The notes beneath the pieces are model-generated. The model was not told the DNA's origin. It saw only the letters and a list, made by a program, of their open reading frames with translations, and did no database searches. Shown piece by piece: positions 1 through 5,525 of a DNA stretch of 5,525 nt. The translations under genes and the position numbers were made by a program. The stretch spans positions 1 through 5,525 of the forward strand of contig CAZVAN010000034.1 of the NCBI GenBank assembly GCA_964625245.1. The letters are read 5' to 3'. The stretch is from CAZVAN01 sp964625245. Its GTDB lineage: Bacteria > Patescibacteriota > Saccharimonadia > Saccharimonadales > UBA10212. Numbering within the stretch: position 1 is the first letter of the stretch; each line of letters starts with the position of its first letter.

Positions 1-3000
1 TAACTGTGCCCGAACCACCCTGCAGAGTAAGGTCGCCAGCACTGGTAGTAAAGCTGGAAGCAGTTGCGCCAGTGAATGTTAGACCGGCGGTGGAAGTAAA
101 GTCTGAAGCACCGTTAGTATGTAGTGAAACCGTACCAGTGTTTTGAGTTAGGTTCCCGGTAAGCGTGCTACCGGTATTAGCGAGAGCCAGCTGTGAGGCC
201 CCTGCTTTTATGAGCACTGTTGTTCCGGAGTTAGAGCTACCGGTGGTGCCGCCGATGTTTATGGTTTGAGTGTTACCGTTGCTGGTGGCTAGGTTGACTG
301 TAGTAGTGTTACCTGTGGTGCCGGTTTTGCCAATATTTAATGTGCTGTTGACGGCATTGTTGGCAATATTTACAGCACCCGCCCCCGAGTTCTGCAGGCT
401 CAAAGTACCGCTGTTGCTGTTAATTAGCAGGTTCCCTGAGTCAGAGTTCAAGGTTAGGCTACTACCGGTAGTGGTTGAGCCAACTGTTACTAATTTAGCA
501 GCCGCACCGCTACCAAAATGCAAACTCTGGCCGGTGCCGCCTTCTCCTATATATATGTTGCCAGATTGGGCGGTGCCCCCAATGGTAATATTTCCAGCTA
601 CTGAGGATGTGCCAATTGTATAGTTGGCGCTCCCTGAGCCGTCTAATGAGTAGTTGCCGGTACCAACATTTTCTACTATGCCGGAGCCGGCATTAGTGTT
701 ACCAATGGTTATTATTTGACTGCCGACAGCATTGTCGCCAATGCCAATCGGGGAGCTGTTAGAGCCGTTACGGATAGTGATGCCGCTTGTACCGCTGGTG
801 GCAATGGCGATTCCGCCAGTTCCGCTTTGGAGGTTTAGAGCGGCAGTCATTGAAGTATTGCCAAGGTTCAACCCGGTAGTGTTGGTGGTGTTAGTGCCGA
901 TGTTAAGAGTTCCGGCTGTGGCTCGGTCAAGAGCGGGAGCTATGAGCGAAGTGTCAGCCGTACCGGTGCCGGAAATGTGGAAGTTAGATGAACTCTGCAG
1001 AGAGCTTTGGTTTAGGATGTAGTTGCCGTTACCGCTAACCGCTGAGTAGTTCGCACATGCGCTGGCTTGGGTAGTGTTGGTACAAACCGTATCGTTAGCA
1101 GCTATAGACGGCAAGGACAAGGTGTAGTTACCAGCGTTTGGCGCAGTTGGGCCCTGCAGATAAAGGGTGCCTACTCCGCCGTTGCCCATGAAGCCAATTG
1201 TGCCAGTTACGTTATTAGCTGAGCCGAGTACGATTTGGCCTATTCCGGCGCCAGTGTTTGTTGAGGCGTCAACCGTGAAGATGGCGTTGCCGGCAGCATT
1301 TTGAACTTGCAATGCCGTAGCCGACGCGGCGAATGATCTTTGTGACACCTGTCCGCTGCTATTCACATAGAAGGCCGGTTGATGAATTTCGTAGTTCTGT
1401 GAGCCATTGGTGGCACTGGCTGACAGTACTANNNNNNNNNNNNNNNNNNNNNNNNNNNNNNNNNNNNNNNNNNNNNNNNNNNNNNNNNNNNNNNNNNNNN
1501 NNNNNNNNNNNNNNNNNNNNNNNNNNNNNNNGAAGCCACAGTTAATTGAGGTTTGTAAACACACTGTTCCAGTTTCGTCTGGCAGTGTAATGGTTCGGTT
1601 GGTTGAAGCCGGAGCCGTAACAGCTATGGTTGTGGTGTTGGTGTTGGTAGCGTTCTTGAAGACAATTTTGCCGGACAGAGTGCTGGCTTTACCAAGCACT
1701 ATTTGGTTGCCGCTGGTATCGACGGTGAATACCTCGTTGTTGCTGCTGTTTTGAACCTGGAAGGCCGTAGCGGAACCAGTGAAGGTTTGAATATTAAAGC
1801 CGCTGTCGGCTACATTAGCAGCTGTAGCTCCGGCTTGTAGTAAGACGGTTGTACCGGCGTTACTATTGCCGGCATTGCCGCCCACACCACCAATATTGAG
1901 GTTCTGAGCAGCCCCGGTGGCTGTACCTATATATACGGTACCGGTGTTGGCGCTACTGCCACCGCTACTACCGGTCTTACCTATATTAACTATGGTTCCA
2001 TTGACGGCATTGTTACCAATACCAATGACGCCGGAAGCCGAATTTTGAACAAGTATATTACCCGAGCCGGCTTGCAGAGTTAAGGAGCTGGTGCTATTAG
2101 TGCTGCCAAGAGTAGTGGCGTGGGCATTGGCAGCTGTACCTATATTGAGTGCTTGGGTGGAGGCGCTGTCGATGCTGGCCGCGCCGGTTGCCCCAAATTG
2201 CAGAGTTGAGCTGTTGAAGGTATTGGTGTTATAGGTTCCAGAGGCTATCACGTTGCCGGCAGCATCGACGCTAAATTTACTGGTTGGGCTGGAGCCGGAC
2301 TGCAGATCAAGCAAATTGCCGCTTGGGCTGGCATTGGTATTGCTAGCAAATATTACGGCCTGGCCAGAGCTTGGATTGGCGGTTGTCGTAACACTCAAAA
2401 CACTGTTAGTCCCGGAGTTGGCTAAGCTAAGGACGCCGGCCGCTCCCGTGCTAGTGTTAGATAGACCCAGTAAGTTACCCACGTAGCTGGCAGTAGAAGT
2501 GTCATTGGCGTTACGAGCCAGATAATTAGTGGAGCCAGTAGCCGGTGCGTAGTTAGTACAAGCTGAAGCTTGGGTGGTGTTGGTGCAGACAGTATCATTA
2601 GAGGTAATGGCTGGCAGCGAGAGAGTGTAATTCCCATTATCCGGTGCAGTTGGGCCAGCCAAGTATAGCGTACCAGTGCCACCCGAACCCTTAAGGGCTA
2701 TAGTTCCGGTAGAAGTGTTAGATTTGCCAAGTACAATTCGACTATTGGCAGTATCTACGGCGAAGACATTGTTAGCACTGGCATCCTGTACCTGGAAAGC
2801 TGTTGCTACACCACCGGAGTGGAACTGTTGGATAGTTAAACCGCCATTGGCAATGGTAGCGGCTGTTTCCCCGCCCTGTAGATCGATAACTGTAGCGGAG
2901 CTGGAGGTTGTAGATGACAGAGTGGTGTTATTGTTACCTATATTTATTGTTTGGCCCGCGCCATTTGAGGTCGCAAGATTTACAGTGCTACTGGCGCCAG

Positions 3001-5525
3001 TGGTACCGGTTTTACCTAGATTCAAGGTGTTATTAACCGTTTCACCAGAAATCGACACGCCGCCAGTACCGGTGTTGATAGTTAAACTGCTGGCGCCGGT
3101 AGAGCTACCTATTGTAATAACGTTTTTGCCTGTACCGGCTGCTGAATCGCCGATAGCAATAGTCTGAGTGTTACCAGTAGCTACAGTGGCGTGACCAATA
3201 TTAATAGTCTGGCCAGCCGTGCTCTTACCTAGAGTGATGGTTCCTGTACCGGTAGTTGTGCCTATGTCATAAGTAGCGGCTATGGCGCCTTGTAAGGTTA
3301 GAGCGGTAGTGTTAGTCGTACCGCCAATGGTGATACCGGTAGCGTTGGTGGTCCCTAGTTGCAGAGCCTGGCTGGCAGCCGAGTCAACAGTGGCCGTGCC
3401 GGCGTTACCAAACTGCAGCAAACCGGCGTTATTAAAGGTATTACCATTATAGGTACCGGTAGCCGTGATGGCACCAGTATTGCCCACCGTAAAGACATCG
3501 GTAGCCGATTTTTGCAGTTCTAAGATATTACCAGTAGCATTAGTCTTATTAATAAAGATTGAATTATTGGCACTTGCATCAGCTTGGGCTGAAGTTGGGC
3601 CCAGCTGAACATAACCACCAGGGCCTGTGGCAGGAGCATAACCAGCACAGATGGAGCCCGTGGAACACAGAGTACCATTCTCAGCCGGCAGGTTAAGCGC
3701 ATAGTTAGTACTGCTTGGATCGTTGAGAGTTAATTGTATAGAACCGGCCGAGCCATTGAAGTTAAATAGCAATTTACCGGTGACTGTTGAAACTTTGCCC
3801 AGGGCTACCTGGCCATTGCTAGTATCAACTGTTAGAACCTGGTTGCCAGCGCTATTCTGTACCTGGAAAGCAACGGTAGAGTTAGCCGCGTTCTGGAAGA
3901 TCGCGGTGCCATTATTAACCAGGCCGTCGCTGGCAGCTACAACTGAACCGACTGTTCGGACATAAACTTGAGGAGTGAAACCTAAGACTAGCTGAGCACC
4001 CCAGCCGGCTATGGTGGCCGAGTTATTAGTAATTAGCAGAGTTGGGGTAATTGCACTTACACCACTACTGAAGGTTTGGGTGACACTAAAGCGTTGCCAG
4101 GTAGTGGTGGCTGTGAATGAGGCCGGTGTGCCGGTGGACGGCGTACCGTTACTATTAATCTCCAGTTGGATGGGTTGGGTTCCACTATTGGTCTTGAGCC
4201 ACATACTGAAGGTATAGGTATTGTTACCGGCGCTAGAGTAAGTTTGGGTCAGCGAGTGAGTGCCAGAACCAGAGCTTATTAACCTATCGGCTGTGGTGTT
4301 ATTATCCGGAGCTGGATTACTGCCCGCATCATTGGCTGTAACACTAATGTTGGTAGCACTCCAGGTAGTAGCTAAATCTTCGGAATGCAGGATTAAGTTA
4401 GAATAATTACCTAATCCACCGTATGGAGTATCTAGGTAACCTAATTGTTCGATGTTGCCGCCTGAGTCTACTTTCTGTAAGTTGGCGCCAGTACTGTCTT
4501 GAAGTTGAAGCAAGTTGGCGCTTTGAGAGCTGGTGCCTTGGATATTTAGGCCAACATTAGTGTCGGCACCAGTGGCAATGTTGGCAGCTGTGGTATTACC
4601 GCTGGAGCTACCTGCAAGGCTGGTAGCTCCAGCTACAACCGTGAAGCTCTTACCGGTTGCAACCGAGGTATTGCCACTAAGGGTATTGGTACCGGTACTG
4701 GTTTGGAAGGTGCCGGTAGAGTTATGAGCATCGAAATTACCGGCACCAGTGGCTAAGCTCAGGTTCTTGCCGGCAGCAATAGTTGTGTCACCGTTTAGAC
4801 TGTTGGCCCCTGTGCCCGTACTGAAAGTGCCGCCACCGGATTGAGTAAAGTTTTTACCCGAAGCAATCGTGGTGTCGCCATTAAGCGAGATGGCGCCGGT
4901 GCCAGTTTGGAAGGTCCCGGTAGAGTTATGGGCATCAAAGTTACCGGCGCCACTAGCAAAGGTGATGTTTTTGCCAGCAGCTAGAACAGTGTTTTGGTTT
5001 AGGTCTATTTCTGTAGCGTTGGTATTTCCTATGCCTAGAGCTACGCCTGTAGCGGTATCGAAGACAGGAGATAAGATAGACACATCAGCTCTACCGGTAT
5101 TACTAATCCAGAAGTTGGAGCTAGCTTGCTGCAAGACGTTCTGGTTCTGTATGTAATTAGCGGCGGTACCGGTTAAGAAGCCGCAGTTAGCTGATGCCTG
5201 CAAGCAGACGGTACCGGTTTCATCAGGCAGACTAATAGTCTTACTGGTGGTAGTGGGAGTAATGAGCGCTAGGGTAGTAGTTAGAGCACCGGAAGAGTTC
5301 TTGAAGACAATACCGCCAGTTACGTGGGAGGACTCACCCAGGACTATTTGACCAGCACTGGTATCGGTGTCAAAGACATTGTAGCCACTACTGTTCTGGA
5401 CTTGGAAGGCGGTGGTGCTGGCTACCTTAACCAGAGTTGTTCCATTTAGCGTAGTAGTTCCTGATGTAACTGTTAGGTTCTTACCAGTAGCTATAGTTGT
5501 GTCACCGTTAAGCGATACGGCACCA
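1..5525 (-). CDS. Giant beta-strand-repeat surface/fibre protein, partial at both ends
   Basis: One frame is open across the entire window on the minus strand: about 1,841 codons, 34 of them touched by the N run. Neither a start nor a stop codon is present, so the true protein is longer. The translation is dominated by Thr, Asn, Gly, Ser and Ala with alternating hydrophobic positions, as in beta-solenoid or tail-fibre shafts. Lys, Arg, Glu and Asp are scarce, and only three Met occur (none a plausible start). Residues are numbered from the upstream window edge. Five AFQVQN/Cys-pair modules start near residues 38, 551, 908, 1253 and 1403. A jelly-roll-like domain lies at 375-524, and GKN, NYIQ, LxLQ and NIGKTG blocks fill the rest. 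No signal peptide, membrane segment, anchor or enzyme motif is visible. The family is not named with certainty. The style matches giant repeat proteins of Patescibacteria and phage-type fibres, so an extracellular adhesin or fibre role is inferred. The coding call is very secure and the function is tentative. Confidence 0.93.
2..196 (-). repeat. Thr/Ser/Gly-rich beta-repeat stretch at the downstream window edge
   Basis: The last 65 visible residues include LTGNLTQNTGTVSLHTNG, DFTSTAGLTFTGA, SFTTSAGDLTLQGG and then run off the window without a stop. The AGDLTLQ phrase recalls the region shortly before the C-terminus in some CPR repeat proteins, but that is memory of sequence style, not a demonstrated match. 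Confidence 0.5.
197..463 (-). repeat. NIGKTG block, copy c
   Basis: This block begins SSLTLNSDSGNLLINSNSG, then SLQNSGAG, NIANNAVNS, TLNIGKTGTTGN, TVNLATSNG, QTINIGGTTG, and ends TTVLIKAGA. It keeps the NNAVN phrase of copy b and the TVNLATSNG phrase of copy a, so it looks like the fullest form of the block. Confidence 0.72.
464..871 (-). repeat. T-I-x-I-G strand array, copy 2
   Basis: A long run of short Gly-ended strands: LNLQSG, GIAIAT, GITIRNG, PIGIGDNAVG, IITIGN, YTIGTS, NITIGG, NIYIGEG, LHFGSG and LVTVGS. Spacing is mostly 9 to 15 residues. It occupies the same place relative to the following NIGKTG block as the array at 3092-3352 does to copy a, but is considerably longer. Confidence 0.62.
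872..1024 (-). repeat. NYIQ block, copy 2
   Basis: This block reads NYILNQSSLQSSSNFHISG, GTADTS, LIAPALDRATAG, then LNIGTNTTNTTG. It follows M5 as copy 1 follows M1, although M1 is type A and M5 type B. The block is therefore shared across module subtypes. Confidence 0.7.
1046..1318 (-). repeat. AFQVQN/Cys-pair module M5 (type B)
   Basis: This 91-residue module reads TALQVQN, IFTVDAS, QIVLG, GTIGFMGNGG, GTLYLQGPTAP, YTLSLPSIAANDTVC, spacer of eight, Cys-Ala-Asn-Tyr. The Cys codons are at 1082-1084 and 1055-1057. It is six residues longer than M3 because of a TNTGAG-like insertion between VDAS and QIVLG. The stretch between the gap and this module (EIHQPAFYVNSSGQVSQRS) is not clearly repeated elsewhere in the window. 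Confidence 0.8.
1432..1531. other. Assembly gap of exactly 100 N
   Basis: A run of exactly 100 undetermined bases lies inside the giant gene. A round 100 is a common placeholder for a gap of unknown size. The frame upstream ends on a Cys-Gly-Phe at 1532-1540, the end of module M4. The frame resumes at 1429 with Val-Leu-Ser-Ala-Ser. The two sides are in the same frame if the length is taken literally, which would happen one time in three by chance. Both sides carry the same module types, so the join within one gene is credible, but the missing length is unknown and probably includes whole repeats. Confidence 0.97.
1532..1768 (-). repeat. AFQVQN/Cys-pair module M4 (type A), abutting the gap
   Basis: This 79-residue module reads TAFQVQN, VFTVDTSGNQIVLG, KIVFKN, TITLPDETGTVC, spacer of six, Cys-Gly-Phe. 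The Cys codons are at 1559-1561 and 1538-1540. It has the same length and C-X6-C spacing as M1. The last Phe codon is the final known codon before the N run, so whatever normally follows a type A module (an NYIQ block after M1) is missing from the assembly here. Confidence 0.8.
1826..2089 (-). repeat. NIGKTG block, copy b
   Basis: This block begins SSLTLQAGSGNILVQN, then GIGNNAVNG and IVNIGKTGSSGG, a TVYIGTATG strand, NLNIGGVGG, and ends TTVLLQAGA. The TTVLLQAGA ending is matched by TTVLIKAGA at the end of the copy at 197-463. A Gly/Asn/Ser turn (GGNAGNSNAG) lies just before it. It leads through a short linker into M4. Confidence 0.72.
2138..2320 (-). repeat. LxLQ/VDAAGN block, copy 2
   Basis: This 61-residue block reads GNLLDLQSGSSPTSKF, SVDAAGNVIASGTYNTN, TFNSSTLQFG, then SIDSASTQALNIG. 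Nearly every motif has a counterpart in the block at 3353-3532. Its position between M3 and the next NIGKTG block repeats the order seen after M2. Confidence 0.72.
2549..2803 (-). repeat. AFQVQN/Cys-pair module M3 (type B)
   Basis: This 85-residue module starts TAFQVQD, then VFAVDTANSRIVLG, GTGTLYLAGPTAPDNGNYTL, SLPAITSNDTVC, and a second Cys eight residues on (C-X8-C), ending TNY. The Cys codons are at 2585-2587 and 2558-2560. The GTLYLxGPTAP and NDTVCTNTTQASAC phrases are shared only with M5. Its linker (TIANGGLTIQQFHSGGVA) parallels the one before M4. After it, 2321-2548 encodes further Ser/Thr/Asn-rich strands (NLLGLSNTSTG, VLSLANSG). Confidence 0.8.
2933..3091 (-). repeat. NIGKTG block, copy a
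   Basis: This block begins SSLTINTGTGG, passes VNNTLNLGKTGTTGASS and TVNLATSNG, and ends QTINIGN. It matches the blocks at 197-463 and 1826-2089. Copy a and the copy at 197-463 share LGKTGTTG or IGKTGTTG followed by TVNLATSNG. Unlike the other two, this copy has no AGA ending. Confidence 0.72.
3092..3352 (-). repeat. T-I-x-I-G strand array, copy 1
   Basis: Short strands with a hydrophobic-x-hydrophobic-Gly ending recur here every roughly 9 to 17 residues: GITIGG, YDIGTT, TITLGK, TINIGH, TIAIGD and VITIGS. They are separated by Thr/Ala/Gly turns. The regular spacing suggests a beta-solenoid or trimeric fibre shaft. There is no catalytic motif. It runs straight into the NIGKTG block at 2933-3091. 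Confidence 0.65.
3353..3532 (-). repeat. LxLQ/VGNTG block, copy 1
   Basis: This 60-residue block reads GNILELQ, VFTVGNTGAITATGTYNGN, TFNNAGLLQFG, then TVDSAASQALQLG. It aligns motif for motif with 2138-2320. The VxNTGxITATGT phrase resembles strand motifs found just before phage tail-fibre ends, but no S74-type chaperone domain is seen here. Confidence 0.72.
3638..3874 (-). repeat. AFQVQN/Cys-pair module M2 (type C)
   Basis: This 79-residue module comes directly after the jelly-roll domain and a short linker (GTAIFQNAANST). It begins VAFQVQN, continues VLTVDTS and QVALG, and ends NLPAENGTLC, a five-residue spacer and Cys-Ala-Gly-Tyr (C-X5-C). The Cys codons are at 3665-3667 and 3647-3649. 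The length equals M1 and M4 and the first Cys sits at the same module position (70), but the middle segment (FNFNGSAGSIQLTLND) and the spacer differ, making it a third subtype. Confidence 0.78.
3953..4402 (-). other. Jelly-roll, carbohydrate-binding-like domain within the giant protein
   Basis: About 150 residues (375-524) are unlike the surrounding repeats and hold four of the five Trp seen. In order: SNLILHSEDLATTW; a TADRL strand; TYTFSMWLKTNSG; QLEIN; TTTWQRFSVTQTF; and GWGAQLVLGFTPQVYVRT. The combination of an opening 'NL-x-SED-x-W', a central TYTFSxWxK, then 'TWQRFSVT' and a closing 'GWGAQLxxG' before an aromatic-Thr end is one I recognise from jelly-roll (galactose-binding-like or CBM-like) domains common in phage and bacterial surface proteins. 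Ligand binding by exposed aromatics is inference. I cannot name the exact Pfam family without a profile search. Confidence 0.7.
4451..4519 (-). repeat. Short LxLQ/VDSGGN strand block before the jelly-roll domain
   Basis: This 23-residue block (ANLLQLQDSTGANLQKVDS then GGNI) has the same hydrophobic pattern as the LxLQ ... VDxxGN start of the blocks at 3353-3532 and 2138-2320. It is the last repeat-like strand pair before the non-repetitive domain at 3953-4402. The segment between them (EQLGYLDTPYGGLGNY) looks like a linker. Confidence 0.55.
4610..4975 (-). repeat. GKN tandem beta-repeats, 39/29/39 residues plus a partial fourth
   Basis: Four consecutive units each begin with Gly-Lys-Asn or Gly-Lys-Ser, at 4975, 4858, 4771 and 4654 reading downwards. 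The first and third are 39 residues (4859-4975 and 4655-4771) and share GAGNFDAHNSTGTFQT. The second is 29 residues (4772-4858) and lacks about ten residues around that NFDAHN stretch. Units one to three end with a strand of the form SLNGDTTIA or LSGNTSVA. The fourth is cut short and passes into Ser/Gly-rich linker. At DNA level the units differ by many synonymous changes. The pattern fits stacked beta-coils of a fibre shaft. Confidence 0.8.
5012..5158 (-). repeat. NYIQ block, copy 1
   Basis: This block starts with NYIQNQNVLQQASSNF, passes through a GRADVS and SPVFDTATG segment, and ends in a GIGNTNAT strand. It follows the Cys pair of M1 after a short LTGTAA linker. The block at 872-1024 has the same order of motifs (NYILNQ, SSNFHISG, GTADTS, APALDRATAG, NIGTNT). 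I read it as the conserved continuation of an M module rather than a separate domain. Confidence 0.7.
5177..5413 (-). repeat. AFQVQN/Cys-pair module M1 (type A)
   Basis: This 79-residue module opens with TAFQVQN, continues through VFDTDTS and QIVLG, then IVFKN, and closes with SLPDETGTVC and a second Cys six residues later (C-X6-C), ending CGF. The Cys codons lie at 5204-5206 and 5183-5185. M1 and M4 are the same subtype and the same length. The LPxxxGTV strand resembles a phrase common in phage tail-fibre repeats, with Cys in place of the usual small or hydrophobic residue. A disulfide between the pair is inferred, not shown. Confidence 0.8.
5435..5524 (-). repeat. Tail of one GKN beta-repeat and start of the next, at the window edge
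   Basis: The first 30 visible residues read as the end of a repeat unit (SLNGDTTIAT) followed by the start of another (GKNLTV). They match the units at 4610-4975. The repeat array therefore extends upstream beyond the window. Module M1 follows shortly after. Confidence 0.75.

Noticed and set aside
546..557. TATATATA stretch, and a similar one near 1928-1935, resembling a -10 or TATA element
   Set aside because: Both encode in-frame Tyr-Ile strands of the repeats (NIYIG and TVYIG). They lie inside the coding sequence with no matching -35 and no gene start nearby.
270..623. Plus-strand open frame encoding a Val/Leu/Pro-rich, membrane-like peptide of 117 residues
   Set aside because: It lies antisense to conserved repeats of the minus-strand gene. 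Its hydrophobic look is the reverse complement of Thr/Asn/Gly/Ala codons, and similar peptides appear wherever the repeats do.
1407..1754. Open frames crossing the N run on the plus strand (also 1333-1545)
   Set aside because: A large part of their length is undetermined bases that cannot contain stops, so their openness has no meaning.
2422..2682. Minus-strand open frame of 86 residues, and a similar one at 3520-3702
   Set aside because: Both are in a different minus frame (lowest codon coordinate 1 modulo 3) overlapping the giant gene. They show no repeat conservation of their own and are accidental.
2676..3167. Longest plus-strand open frame (163 residues)
   Set aside because: It is antisense to module M3 and the NIGKTG block. 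It has the same Val/Leu/Pro bias as the other antisense frames and repeats phrases such as VPVLP because the sense strand repeats. The minus frame is uninterrupted and shows protein-level conservation.
20..3420. Recurrent CTGCAG palindromes (near 20, 391, 996, 1152, 2300 and 3411)
   Set aside because: They fall in frame as Leu-Gln codons of recurring LQ strands, so the protein repeats explain them. No spacing suggests a regulatory or recombination site.
1..5525. CRISPR array or other DNA-level direct repeats
   Set aside because: The repetition is at protein level with diverged synonymous codons and variable spacing. There are no identical repeats of about 20-40 bases separated by unique spacers of constant length.
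1..5525. Recoded UGA (as in Gracilibacteria/Absconditabacteria)
   Set aside because: No in-frame UGA was seen in the coding frame, so there is no evidence for recoding.

Overview
The whole window appears to be the interior of one very large gene on the minus strand. A single reading frame (codons whose lowest coordinate is 2 modulo 3) runs from base 5524 to base 2. I found no stop in its roughly 1,807 readable codons, and neither the start nor the end of the gene is present. A run of 100 N (1432-1531) interrupts it, and the same frame continues on both sides. No other gene, RNA gene, CRISPR array, promoter or terminator is supported. The open frames on the plus strand and in the other minus frames are shadows of this repetitive coding sequence.

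The encoded protein is a low-complexity, Thr/Asn/Gly/Ser/Ala-rich protein built almost entirely of short predicted beta-strand repeats. It has very few charged residues, three Met and five Trp. I count ten Cys, all in five pairs. Read 5'->3' in the gene, the layout is: the tail of a GKN repeat (5435-5524); AFQVQN/Cys-pair module M1 (5177-5413); an NYIQ block (5012-5158); an array of 39/29/39-residue GKN repeats (4610-4975); a strand block (4451-4519); a non-repetitive jelly-roll, carbohydrate-binding-like domain (3953-4402); M2 (3638-3874); an LxLQ/VDxxGN block (3353-3532); a T-I-x-I-G array and NIGKTG block (2933-3352); M3 (2549-2803); a second LxLQ block (2138-2320); a second NIGKTG block (1826-2089); M4 (1532-1768); the gap; M5 (1046-1318); a second NYIQ block (872-1024); a T-I-x-I-G array (464-871); a third NIGKTG block (197-463); and a final beta-repeat stretch that runs off the window.

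The architecture resembles the giant 'beta strand repeat-containing' surface proteins of Candidate Phyla Radiation (Patescibacteria) bacteria such as Saccharibacteria or Microgenomates, and also phage tail-fibre shafts. That assignment is by recalled sequence style, not by a search. UGA is not used in frame and UGG encodes Trp, so nothing points to a recoded lineage. The scaffold-type gap inside a repetitive gene suggests a metagenome or draft assembly. The likely role, by inference, is a long extracellular fibre or adhesin with an embedded glycan-binding domain and disulfide-stabilised modules.
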